Below, in pieces: positions 48,417 through 60,299 of a stretch of 64,000 bases of DNA. The notes below the pieces were generated by a model, which worked only from the letters and a program-made list of their open reading frames with translations, was not told the origin of the DNA and made no database searches. The position numbers and the translations under genes are program-made. Each line of letters opens with the position of its first letter. Within the stretch, counting starts at the first letter, position 1. Source of the stretch: Rhexocercosporidium sp. MPI-PUGE-AT-0058 (Eukaryota; Ascomycota; Leotiomycetes; Helotiales); NCBI GenBank assembly GCA_020746875.1, contig JAGTJL010000021.1, positions 744,001-808,000 on the forward strand. Direction: 5' to 3'.

Positions 48417-49033
48417 TTACTGTCCTCCTTCCACAGCAGCTCCTCCACCTATCGTACTCTCCAAACTTCTAGCAAAATTAAGTTGAAACTCCTTATGCGA
48501 TTTCTTCTCCGTCCCGACAACAAACGGCATCAGAAACCTCAACCCTGTCAAAGTAGAATGCTCCCTCAACAACAACCCCTCTTTCCCATTACCCTCCCCC
48601 TCCCTCTCAATCTTAACAACACTCCACCGACTCCACCCACTCAAACTCATCGGTGCCTGAAACGCAACAATCATACCATCTTCGGTATTAACAAATGCTG
48701 AGTTCGTGACGATAGTGCTGGTACCGAAGATGCCCATCGGCACGGCGATCGTTACGGATCTGTAATAGGGTTCTGTGCCTGAGGGACAGAAGGAGAGAGC
48801 TTTAGTTGCGAGGAATGAATCTTTGGGCGGTGCTGGAATTGGCTCGTTGTGGACTGCAAGTGGTTGTTGGTTTTGGAATGAGGCGTGGTCGTGGAGAAGT
48901 GCGAGGGCGGATGAGAGAGTTGCGGAGGCGGGTAGGGGTGTCTCTGTTACGACTTCGTGGGTTGACCAGAGAATTGCTAGATCTCACGATTAGTCAAGAT
49001 ATCAATATGAGAGAGATGGTACTTGCAGGCCAT
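48417..49033 (-). CDS. START-like (DUF7053-type) domain protein
   Basis: Two exons (49033-49027, 48976-48417) total 567 nt, 188 residues. The first exon is only ATGGCCT. The intron starts GCAAGT and ends CTAG, a GC-AG intron with a CTAAT branch site. This is the only junction I found that puts an ATG in frame with the long exon (M-A-S-I-L-W-S-T-H-E-V-V). The pattern TPLPASATLSSALALLHDHASF, later FVNTEDGMIVAFQAPMSLSGWSRW and the helical end HKEFQLNFARSLEST resemble the fungal START-like/polyketide-cyclase-like fold proteins of the DUF7053 group. These are small intracellular proteins thought to hold hydrophobic ligands. The family call rests on recollected pattern, not on a search. Confidence 0.62.
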
Positions 49034-50101
49034 CTTGTCGTCTGGATTGCGGTGAGGTACGCTTTGCTTGAGATGATGGGATAGACGAAAGTAATTACAG
49101 CGTGAAAACGAAGTTAAGCGATCGATGATTGTTGCATTACTGCTTTCAGGCGAGAATCTAGCTCAAAATGAGTATGGGGTTTCACTGCTTTATGATGCTG
49201 CTTGGCGATCTTGAATGATGTTGCTATTATCGGCTTGTGAACGGACAGAAGCATGAGATGATGGACTGTGCCGCTCGGATCTTTGTACACGCCGAACACG
49301 GGATGAACAAGCGAGGAGGGTGAGAGCCCACTCAACACTGTTCTGTCTCACTTCAACATAAAAATCGCAAATCAGTGTTAGTAATGGTAAAAGTGAGCTG
49401 CAATAGCATAGCAGAAATGTTTTCCTGAATTCCATTGTCCATTGTCCGATGTCTATGACAGCTGAATGAATCCGAATCCAATGAGTGAGTTGCTCAGCAC
49501 ACCTGCAAAGTTGAAAGGATTCTAGATCTTGCGAAACAGCTTGAAATGATTGGCGAAACGTGAATTATTTTCCGGCGAAAGAAAGTCACATAACCTGGGC
49601 CTGTGGAATTATTTGTTCCGCGTTATGGTTCAGTCAATCTTCCCCCCTTAAATCCTCGCTTATTGGTCTTCACCTTGGCAAACACAAACAAGTTGGCGAC
49701 AACAAAATAAACGACCTAACAGCTGATGCATACCCAGAAACTGGATAGCATCTTCCGAGTTCTGGCATTGAATTTAACAAACTACGCAGTAGCTTACCAA
49801 TTATTATGCAGGATATTATGAATTTTCTGCGGTGTTCAATATCAGAAAAGATTCAAAGAAAACTTTAATTTCACCAGCAAAACAAGGAAGAAATTACTGA
49901 TATGATACTGAGCAAACATCAGCTCTAAGTAATTAGATCTCAATACGAAAGGAGGTTCCAAGAACAAAAAACCCCGAGTTTTCTACAGCAACCAACGCCG
50001 CATCAAACCGACTGACCAGATCATATACTCAATGCTCAATTTTTAACAGCCCTCTTCCAATCCCCCCGCCTTCCCACCCCCAGTTCTACATCCCTATCCT
50101 C
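49034..50101. other. Intergenic region, no supported gene
   Basis: About 1.07 kb holding the START-like gene's upstream region and the 3' side of the broken protease-like gene. The minus-strand frame 49190-49435 begins with a signal-peptide-like sequence (FLLCYCSSLLPLLTLICDFY) but has no partner exon. Nothing else is seen. Confidence 0.45.
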
Positions 50102-52683
50102 TCATTTTACATCTTTATTCCCTTCAACTCTAGGCATCCCACTCGTCAATTTCAGTCTCTCCTCCTCAGCTTCTCTAGTAGCCTTTCTCCTCGCTGCCCA
50201 AGCATCAGCCCGTGCGGTCGCTTGTCGATCAAGCTCTTCATTCTCCTTCCTTATCTCGTCTTTAGTTTTCCCCGAGTTCTTCTCTTCGATTTCCTTAGCT
50301 TTCTTTGCAGCAGCAGCGTTTTTCAGGTCTTGTTCTTCGTCGTCGAATTTCATCTCCTCATCAGCCATCATCTTGTCGTCAGTGTTCTTCTTCTCAGCAG
50401 CATCATTTAGCTCCTTCGATCTGTTCTTCTCCTCATCCTTCTTCAATTTCGTCTCCTCATCCAACTTCCTCTTGTTCCCATCCAATCCACTCTCATGCTC
50501 ATCCCCAAGCGGACGCTTCCCACCTACTAGTCTATCACTCGATCCACCCGACTTAATATTAATACTATCAACGAACCCAGCAATGGCAGCCCTCATATTC
50601 CTCTTCACGCTGACCCCCAAGAAGCGTTCTCAACTGGTCAGCCCCAACGGCCAATCCCCATACCAACTTATAGGGAATTACCGCACCCTCTGGAACACTA
50701 GCACTTTTCCCATCATACCTCACAATCTCCACCGTCCCCTTCGCACTCACATCACTAACCCTCAACACCAACTCCCCCCACTCAAACCTCACTTCCCCCT
50801 CCCCCTCCCCCACCGCAAAAGCCCTCCCCATCCTCCCAAACGGCAACCCATGCTCCTCCCTCCTAAACCTACTCGAATACTCCACCGGGATCACCCTATC
50901 AAGGTCATTCGCAAACCCCGGCCTATTAGCCTCATCTAAAGCCTGCGACATCTTCTCTAAATACGGGACTGACATGCCTTTAGGCAGGGAAGGTATCACG
51001 TTGGGGAGATTCCAGGGATCGTCAAGGCGTTCTAGGGTTCGAGGATGCGCCCAGCCTTCAGTGCAGTCGAGGCGGCGGACGCGGATCCAGATGCCGTCTT
51101 TGAGCTGGAGGTCGTAGAGGAATTCGCCGGGGCGGATGGTGAAGTTGAAGCGGGTGAGATTTGCTGCTGGAGAGGAGTTTGGGAATTTATCGTTCGGGTT
51201 GACCTGTTTGATTATAATGTTAGCTGATGTCAAATTGTGACTTGCAAGAGGGATATGCTCAGGAGTGTACAAGATAATAAGTCTGAAAGAGTTAGAGGAG
51301 GCTGGAATATCACTTACACCACGATAAATTCTAAATAGCCCTTCTACTACTGGTTTTGGCGGAACCGTATCAGAAGCAGCAGTAGGTGCATCAGGATGAA
51401 GTTCGATACGTATAAGATTCGTCCTAAACACAAGCCCCTTTCTATAAACAGTCTCTAAAATTGTACTCGGTGCCCGTATCAGATCCCAATCTGGACTGAC
51501 CATATACATCGAGTTTGCCGGAACGTTGAATCCAGCAGGAGGAGTTGTCTCCTTCAAGAACTGCCCAGCCGTATACTCAAGCCCGTTATTAGCAGCTGAG
51601 CCCCTATCACTATCAAGAGCTCTCCACACTCCCTTCCTAACATCATCCTCAACCTGCCGGCCCAGGTTCCATGACCGAACGACCTGGCGCCGAGCAGGTG
51701 TGCTAGGATCGTCAGGAGGAGGAAGAGCAAACGCTTCCCAGTGATTCAAGATCGCACCCGCGTTCCCATAAGCAGCGAACTTCCTCGCCGCGTTATCGTT
51801 GTGGAGCCAGAGGATAGGCTGCCCAGCCCTCGACGATACGATTTCAGCTCTTGTTGGCTCTCCTCCATCCGGCTGACCAGGTGGAGCTACGAAACCTCGA
51901 GTGACGACTCCGAACCCGAAGTTAATCCCTAATTCCGCATTGAGTAGTTGCTGGAGTATGTTAAGTTGTGTGATGTCTAAGTTATCCTGTACGCTCAGAT
52001 CGCGGATCTGATCTAGTTTATCTTGATCACTTAACCCGGCGGTCGCGGTATTTGTACCGATCTCGGGGGGTTGGCTGAGAGGGCCGTTGTTGACATAGTC
52101 TACTGCTGCTGCTACCCATGCAGGGCTTTTGACAATGCTTTTTAGTCGTGCTGGAGATGGGTGCTTGAGTCCAGGACCACCGGGAGGTTTCAGAGCAGTT
52201 CTGGCTGCTTGGAGAGCTCGGGAGAGGGCGTAGATTCCGCATTGTAGATCGTTTGATGAGGTGTAGACGGGTACGAATCCGAGTGCTAACCATGGAAGGA
52301 GTTGGGAATTACATCCTGGGGTGCGACGAATGGGCCGATGGCTTGCAGCACCTTTTGAGGTTGTGGGTCAAGTTTGTGTCCTTTGGGATCGGTTGCGTTT
52401 TTCCGTGGCATGTTGATGCGGACTTTGCACAACCGAGTATTCACAGAACAAGTGAATTGGATAGAATCGATGTAATTAATGCAATAAGAGACCTGGATCT
52501 TTCACTGTGAGCATCGAGTTCAATGTGCTTCTCGTTGGACGAGATCATCCAATGCCCTTCAACTTCGCAACAAAGAGAAACTTCATTAACAAAAGCCGAG
52601 CCGCTCCTCGCGACCCTCGAGATGAATGCAGGATTGAGACGAACAAAGCCGTGATTATAGCTTGATGGCTTTGTTGTCAACAC
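50102..52683 (-). pseudogene. Frameshifted gene, possible cysteine-peptidase-like N domain and charged coil tail
   Basis: A long minus-strand coding region is interrupted by frame changes. Segment 1 (52683-about 52490) reads NPAFISRVARSGSAFVNEVSL with no ATG. Segment 2 starts at ATG 52411 (MPRKNATDPKGHK) and stops at TAG near 52288. Segment 3, another frame, runs from about 52300 to 50600: NDLQCGIYALSRAL, later WLHNDNAARKF and NHWEAFALPPP. The Cys and the His-Trp-Glu context resemble papain-fold/OTU-like peptidases, but this is a weak likeness. Segment 4 begins after a G5 run at 50616-50620 and is a Lys/Glu/Asp/Ala-rich coiled tail ending at 50102. Removing one base at G5 would join segments 3 and 4. 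Either pseudogene, or homopolymer sequencing errors in an intact gene. Confidence 0.6.
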
Positions 52684-53432
52684 TTGGGATTCACTCCCTC
52701 CTTAAGCTCTCTGGGACCACACACTTAACTGAGCATGATAATTAAAAGACTGGTTCTGTGAGGTTTATCGCTTGATTGTGAAGAGATAAAGAGCACTCAG
52801 AGAGTCAACCTAAAAGTTCCAATAATCATAGAAAGATCTGCATTTTCATTTCTTGACAGAACTCCAAGTATCCACCAACGACATCAGGTAGGATAGACCA
52901 GGACTTAAGATTCGTATGCTTGACATCTGCACTGGCTTTCAAAATCTAAGAATTAACATTGCTCTAGCCTAGCTTTGGTAGCCATTTTGTAACTCTTAAG
53001 TTAATAAATTACTTAGTATTGAGGGATTGTAATGAAACACTTCTAGAAATAAGAATCAATTCCGCTGCACTACCTATGGTACAAATTCTGAGTAATTAAG
53101 AAATGAACAGAAAATCAGGCACGGATTACCGAGCAAGACACTTGCTACTTAGCAACTCCGATCATGCATCTGCTGTCTCTCATCCAAAGTCCAGAGGACT
53201 GCAGAGGAGAAACTGTTTCAATTTTTTGATTCAATACAATTTAACTCCACCAAGTCATCTGCGAGACTTCTGCTCGTTTATATCAATTTCATCGGCCATC
53301 CATACCCCTGAGAGCTTTCGACTTAGGAACGCCATCCATGCCCTTAACCCTCTTCCTTCCTAATCAACACCTCAAGCCTTCATATCCCCAACGCAGTACC
53401 TCACACGAACCTAAACCCTAAGTATTCAACAA
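52684..53432. other. AT-rich spacer, no supported gene
   Basis: 750 bp of AT-rich sequence upstream of the broken gene and downstream of ISN1. The plus frame 53103-53363 has no domain. The final 70 bp before 53433 probably hold the ISN1 3' end. Confidence 0.5.
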
Positions 53433-55651
53433 TCAAGCAGCAGGCAAAGGATGCTTCTCAAAAAGCCCATCAACCCGTCTCACCAAATCCCGCTCAAGTC
53501 CTCCATCATCACCCACCCCATGACCCTCCTTTCCATCCCCCTCACCACCAATCATAACCGCCAACTCATCCAGCAACTCACAAGTCTCAGTCGGACTCGC
53601 AATCCAAGCCGTCGTCCCCACGACCCTAGCCTTGAAATCATTACTCCCCGCACTCAAGAACTGGTCTCCAACATGCAGCGTCCTCTCCCCTCTAATAGCA
53701 CCTCCTTCCTTCCCACCCTCACCATCCCCTCCACCCCGTCCGAAAAACTCCTGACAAACCAATACCCCCCAACTCTTATCCCCGATATCTACAAAAACGT
53801 CATTGCCGCCGTTAAACGCACAAAACGGCAACTGCCGTCCCACCTCACTCATCTCCAACTTCTTCTGAACAACAAGGACCGTCTCTTCCAAAGACTCTCT
53901 TGGAAACTTCGCACCAGCTACGGAAGGGATGATTCCGACTGCTCGTTCTTTGCGGAGGATGGTGGCGGAGAGGGAGAGGTTGGTCACACATTCGCGGAGG
54001 GAGGACTCAGCGAGGTCGAGGAGTTGGGTGATGGTTGGTTGTGTCCAGGTGGACATGCTGGGGAGGATCCATTGTCGGCGGGGGAGATGGGTTAGGAGGA
54101 AGGGGGAGGTTGGGTTGTAGGTAAAGAGGAAGTTGGATTCGCCGCCTGGGCATTCATTAGCTATATATCCAGTCGGATAGTGTTTGGAGAAAGATCATAC
54201 CCATCACAATCAAGTTCTGCTTCTGGGCTTCAGAGAGGATCGTAGAGGCTTTCACAGCTTCTAGGAGACCGTGAAGACGGCCGTAGTAGCGCTCTGCCTC
54301 GGTATATCCAGCTGCAGTGACGATACCGATTTTGGTGTCATGGCTCATGAGATCTATTCATCGGCATCAACATCAAATACTTTCTCTCGCTTTATGAGGG
54401 AGAACTCACAGATAATCTTCTCAATGACCGGATTCGAAGGCTCTAAGCTCTTTCCATCATCATACCTATGTCACATCAGCTCTAACCTCCACAACTTTCA
54501 CTTCCACTTCCAAGGCCGGAAAAATTTACAATGTAACATCGCCATCGAACGTAGCTAGATCCAAAGGCCCAGTGGAAGTAACGCCCATAAGCTGAGCCGT
54601 ATTCAGAATAAGCCTGATATCGTTGAAGGAAGGCGGGACGAAACGTCTCGACGAGATGAATCGTTTCCTATCTTGATACCGGAAGGCGTCTGCGAGTGGG
54701 AGGCGCGTGAAGAATGTGCCGATGCTGGGGACAAGGAGTTTGAGTTTCGATTGGCCCTGGAGTCCGACTTTTTGGTGGGCGACTGGGGAATGTTAGTGGT
54801 ATTGCGAGAGATGTGGAGGGGACCTCTGGAAGAGGAGGGGATGGCATACTGTGATCATCGATCATTCTTTCGACGTCTAACATGATCTCTGCATAACGTA
54901 GGTGGGCTAGCTCGGCCATCTGCTTGACGGTGTGGCTTCTTGTCTCGAAGACACCTGTTGGTTGGGAGTGGAGTACGAAGGGGACGGCGAGGAGACCTTT
55001 GATCCATTCTATAAAACTGTCAGATGAGATCATTGAATTGCGGAGTATCGTCGTGTAGAGTTCTTATAGATGAGGAAATAAATATGAAGTAAGGGAAGGT
55101 GAACTTGGTATGGGAACCGAAGACCAAGATTGCCTTAATCATAAGCAATGATGCGAGATCTTGAGCGTGGAACACCCAAAATAGAAAATGAGAGCCGCCG
55201 TAAACGGAACATTCTGAATCCAAATGAGGCTCTCCGGATTCGAGCTATAGAAAGTCCCGAACCATAGATCCCGCAGGACTCGTGCCCAACATTCCAGCCC
55301 ACCATCCTAGAATCCAACCACCACAGGAAAGAAATCCGTAAACCACGCAGAAACGAGTAATATCTCCAAACACATAAGAAAGCCAGGAGTAGAAACGTAC
55401 CGATAAACTGATCCCTCCTATGCGTCTTCAACGCATCTAGTGTTTCAGTCAGCAAGATTCCCAATTCCTAACTCCCATCTCTCGTCGATCCATCCCTTCC
55501 CCAACCTCATCCTCTCATCCTCCTCATTCGTGACTCCAACCCAGCAACCCCCCATCGCCAAAAAGCACCACACCACACCGCATCCACCGCACCGCACCCA
55601 GAAAGAAAATAAAAAGCAAACTCACACTCAACACGATACCTCGTCGTCATC
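53433..55651 (-). CDS. ISN1: IMP-specific 5'-nucleotidase
   Basis: Seven exons (55651-55627, 55436-55401, 55008-54850, 54782-54530, 54465-54410, 54353-54201, 54145-53433) total 1395 nt, 464 residues. The enzyme dephosphorylates IMP to inosine in the cytosol. The characteristic ISN1 start is present (MTTRYRVEYALKTHRRDQFIEWIKGLLAVP; split over three exons), as are FRYQDRKRFISSRRFVPPSF, the HAD-type acidic motif FDGDVTLYDDG, KIGIVTAAGYTEAERYYGRL, and the C-terminal FCAFNGGNDVFVDIGDKSWG with VGDQF. Exons 1 and 2 are tiny (25 and 36 nt), and intron 2 is 392 bp. The frame works only with all seven exons. A Gly/Glu/Lys-rich insert near the C terminus (GRGGGDGEGGKEGG) is probably a surface loop. Confidence 0.95.
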
Positions 55652-56562
55652 TTGCCTCCTTCCTATCCCCTTCCTTCCTTCCTTCCAATAAACCCCTCTA
55701 AACGTCCCTCTCCTCCTCAAAAACTTTCTCTCTCTCTCCCAGGCTCTCAGGGCTTTCCTACCACCTGACCTCAACCAGCTTGCCTTGCCTCCTTACTAGA
55801 CCCCTGCCCCTGCCCCGGCCTCGGCCCGGATCTAATTAGATGCAAGAAGTACACGCGTACTGTACTGCACTGCACTGTAATGTACTGTATGTACGTCTTG
55901 GAGATACCCAAGCCGATACAAGTGAGATCGTGCTTTGTGTGAATTAGGAGAGTTGCTCGACGCGCGTGAGAGGTAGGGAGAAGGGTATGAGGAATCGCGA
56001 GAGTTGAAACTTGGAAAATGGAAAATGGAAGTTGGAGTTGAGAAGTCGAGAAGTCAAGAGGTTGAGAGCACGAGCATAAGGCGGGAAGCTCCCTCTCTCT
56101 CCCTCTCACCGCCCGATCCCTGCTCTCACTCTCGTTAGGAGGGAAAGTCAGAACGAGTACGGAAAATAGGCGAGTTCCGATAACATGACTGACTATCTAT
56201 CTATCCATCTATTTGGATTTGTCTCACAACCCCGCTCGTGGATTGACGTTGCGCGAGGGAATAGGATGAACTCTGCGGATACAAAAAGGCTTCATGAAGG
56301 ATGATTCATTCTGATTCGAAAGAGAGCTTGCATTTTCGAGGTTTCAAGAGCTGAATTAGAGGGATTGCCACAACTTCGCTAGGGTATTCGGATTCTTTCC
56401 TCGTCTCAATGTCTCACTTCTAACGATCACTTTAGCTCGCAAATCATAGAATAATACAAATAGCAGAATGTAAACATGGATCTGGTCATAAGAATAATTC
56501 GTTTCGTTAAGAGGAGGAAGGAGGTGTGGTAGGTAGGTAGCTAGCTAAGTAATACAGCAACA
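55652..56562. other. Spacer: ISN1 promoter and pfk 3' flank
   Basis: 900 bp with C/T-rich ISN1 leader sequence (55450-55760), a TGTACTGCACTGCACTG-like run (55857-55892) and a CTAT/CCAT repeat (56190-56212). No gene is supported. Confidence 0.55.
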
Positions 56563-59040
56563 TCAAATCAATCCCCTCTTATTGTCCTTCGCCTTCCACC
56601 CCACAAGCGGACTCTCCGGCGGTCTCGGGATCTCAGGTCTCCCACTCAGAACATCGACGACATGCTTGAGATCCAGCCAGTACTCGTCCTTAGGCCTGCG
56701 GTTCTTCCAATCCGTCTCGTTCTCCTCAACGTCCTTCATAGGCGACAGGACGACCTGCGCACCCTTGATACCGATCACGGTGGCGGATTGCGGGTCCTCT
56801 AAGATCTTGGAATCGCTCCTATCCTCGTATTTCTCGAGGTGCTCGATACATTTGATTGCTAGTCTGACGGCGCGAGTGCGGTCCATGGGGGAGGGGGTTC
56901 CACCTTGTTGGACGTGCCCGGGGATACTGTCGCGTGATTCGAATCTGTTGTTTGCTTCCTCGCGGATCATGTCGGCGATCAACTTGGCGGTATAGACCTT
57001 GGAGGCTTTCTCGTTGACGATAATGAGTCTCCCGGCGCGGGATTGGCCGGAGTCTTCTCGGAATACTCGCTTTAGGTGGTTGATATCTGCGGCAAGCATG
57101 TCGATCGTGATTCCTTCCTCTGGCGTGTAGACAGCCACAGCCCCTACGGCGAGACCAGCAAGAGTAGCAACATATCCGGAACGGCCACCTTGTGATTCAA
57201 TGACGAAGACGCGACGGCGGGATGCAGATGCGGACTGTTTGATGGTATCGCAATAGCGAACCAGTTCGTTCAGACAAGTATCTGATCCAAGGGAATATTC
57301 GGTACCAGGGACGTTATTCGAGATAGTGGCGGGAAGGAGGGTCATAGGGATGCAGAGTGGCGAGTAATCCTTTTGCGCTCGACGGAGTTGAGAGAGAGCA
57401 TGGAAACCTTCGAACCCACCAATGATGAACAAACCATCGATGTCATACTTCTTGAAAAGGCTGGCGATAAGTTCCATTCCGGATTCGGCAGGAAGCTCTC
57501 GATTCGTACCGATTTCTGATCCGCCCTTGCTTGCCCAGCCGTCAACCTCAAGCCAGTCAAACTCGCGAACAGATCCAACGGGCTGGTCATTGTGATGACG
57601 AGCGAACCCAGCAAAACCGTTATGGATAGCAATTGGGGTGTGTCCGCGGGTGATACAATATGCCACTGCGGCTCGTGTGGCGGCATTCATCCCACCAGCT
57701 GGTGCACCGCAATGTATAATTGCAATTCGCATGTGCTGTAAAGAATTAGATATGTATGTTATACTCGAAAAGACCTTACCTTATCCTGGGCAAGCCTCAT
57801 CTTCTCGTCCAAGCCAGTGGCAGTGGTGGTCATGTAGGAATTGTATACGTCTGAGAACTCTGTATCCCGCAAACTCATAGCCTTATCGAAATCGCGAGCC
57901 TCGATAGCTTTCGCTACCTCTTTAGTATCTAGGACAGCTTGGACCAGTGGTTTTCGGGTAATTTTGTTCTCTGTTACGGCAATGAAAGGAGTCGGGGTAT
58001 CTGGTTTGGCCTCCAGGACAGCATTGACAGCTTCGACGCCTTGCAACGTGGAGAGATAGCGATCATACGCACATGCAACACCTCCTCGTTGTACGTGACC
58101 AAGTGTGGTGATGCGGGTATCCAATGCCAGACCCTTCTTGTCGGCAAGAAGCTCTTTGATCATTTCTGAGTTGATCTTGTTGCCATCTTGGTCATGGGCA
58201 CCTTCTGCAACGATAACAATAGTCTTCCTCTTTCCAATTTCTCTGTGCTATTATGTTGTCAACAAAAGTACTAGAAATCGAATCCGTGTCACATACTCTG
58301 GCCACAATCCTGCACATTTCCTCTTTCCAGTTCTCGGCTCTTGGCTTCTCGGGTATGAAGACGAAATCGGCACCCGTTGCAACACCAGCCATCAGTGCCA
58401 ACCACCCACAGTGTCTGCCCATAACTTCTATGACGAAAGCTCTGGAATGTGAAGAGGCCGTAGCCTCAATGTAATCAACCATCTCGCATATCCTGCTCAA
58501 GGCCGAGTAACACCCAATTGTAGCATCTGTGCCGGACATATCATTGTCGATCGAACCCACGAGCCCAACGATATTGAGGTGCTGGAAAGGCTGGATCTGT
58601 TCCTGCGTCAACTCCTTGGTAGCCACCAATTCCTCCAACAAGCCTGGCCATTCAGCGCGGAACTTGTCAGCACCCGTCAAGGAGCCATCACCACCGCAGA
58701 TAATGAGGGCATCGATCCCATTGAGGACCAGATTCTTGGCCGCGGTCAATCTGCCCGGCCGTTCGTAGAATGCCATACATCTGGCCGTCCCGATCAATGT
58801 GCCTCCCTCGGATAGCCAGCCTCGCACCTCGGACCATTCGAATTTCTTTATGAAGTCCTTTCCCTGCACCAAGCCCTCGTAACCTTCGTAGATGCAGTAT
58901 GCCTCGCAGCCCTTCTCAATGGCCATTCGGACCACAGCTCTGATAGCACCGTTCATCCCGGGCGAATCACCGCCGCTGGTCATCATGGCGATACGCCGTT
59001 TCTTCCCCTCGAGGGGCGGTAGGGGGCGAGCCGGAGCCAT
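56563..59040 (-). CDS. pfkA: 6-phosphofructokinase, eukaryotic double-domain form
   Basis: Three exons (59040-58297, 58247-57780, 57735-56563) total 2385 nt, 794 residues, the usual size for fungal PFK. It phosphorylates fructose 6-phosphate with ATP, the committed step of glycolysis, in the cytosol. The N-terminal half keeps active-site motifs: [32 protein letters not shown] with the catalytic Asp, EVMGRHCG and GHVQRGG. The C-terminal half is a diverged repeat ([27 protein letters not shown] where SIDND would be, [23 protein letters not shown]) and is regulatory, as in the family. Introns are 49 and 44 bp. The start at 59040 gives [18 protein letters not shown], fitting other fungal starts. 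Confidence 0.97.
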
Positions 59041-60299
59041 ATTGAGTGTAAGGGTAGTTGTTGAGGGATAGCTTCGAAGGGCGTGGAGGGAGGGCGGGGC
59101 GGGAAGGAAGGCTGGTGGTAAAAGTACTCGATCCAAGAAGCAGAAATTTCTCAAACCAAGATGCGGGGGAAGCGATTGAAGTAGTAGGGAGGGAGTTAGG
59201 TAAGTAGGTGAGGTGTTTTTGGATCAATGACGGCAAAGCCTGGCTGGTACTGAAGGTATGTTTGGTCTTGGTGGGATGTTGGTGGGATGTGGTGGGTAGG
59301 AAGAGAAGGGAGGGGTTAAGTGAGTGGGTGGATTGGAGGGGTGAGAGCAGGGCAGGGGCAGGGCAGCAGAAGAAAAGAGAGAGGGCTTGGGTGGGCCGTG
59401 ACGAGCAAAAGCTTTATCGCTGGCTGCTGTGACAGGCCCAATCTCTTATCTTGCAGCTCCCAAGCAGCTCCCTCGAACCTCCATCCTGCTGTGACTGGCC
59501 AGACACCGGCAGCCTCGTCGTGGCTTGGGGGAATGGATGCTGGACCTGAGAGTGGTTGATTGGTTGGTTGGTTGTGGTTGTGGTCTTTACTCGTACCCAG
59601 GGTACTCAACGTCAAGGGGGTATTGAGTGGCCTGTAGGGCGGGTGGGGGTCTGACTGACTGACTGACTGACAACTATTCTAGCAACCCGTGAGCAATTGA
59701 TTCGCCCATCTCAGCTACTTAGCATGCAGCATACACTGGTGTTTTTTCTCTCTCACGGTGCCTAACTTATCAATACCATATTACCTCACATACCCACCCA
59801 CCAAACACTTCTCCATTCCGGAGCCTTCTCGGACGCTACTCTACCCTACCCTACCCATGAGCCCGGCCGAATGACGTTGGAAGAGGAGAGGACAGGGCTT
59901 TGAGAGACAGACGAGGAGCCGCATCAAATAAAATACACGACTGGAGGAGTGATAGACCCGCTGGGCTGCGCTGCGCTATTGGAGCTCTTGAGGCTGGGTT
60001 GAAGGGCTTGAAGCAACCTTGACGTTGGAAGGTGGATGGAGTGTGGATTTCAGCAATTGCCTTGCTACCAGCCGAATGCCTTCAATTCGCTCTTGAACAG
60101 TGGATCCGAATACAAAAGAACTCGAGGGTGAAGTTATATCGTTTCTGCGACAATTGGAGGAGGGTGAATGTAGTTGGGTTGTGTTTTGAATCGAGGGCGC
60201 AACTACCGAACTTCTACCATTTACCCCCGACACCTCGCCGTCTCCATTACACAACCACCCGGACAGACGAAACATCTCGATCTGCACAATCCCGCAACA
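59041..60299. other. Divergent promoter region between pfk and med17
   Basis: About 1.26 kb shared by two divergently transcribed genes. It contains long G/A- or C/T-skewed tracts near the pfk start, a TTGG repeat (59559-59575), a GACT repeat (59652-59671) and CTACC repeats (59837-59856). Open frames are low complexity. No gene is supported. Confidence 0.6.
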
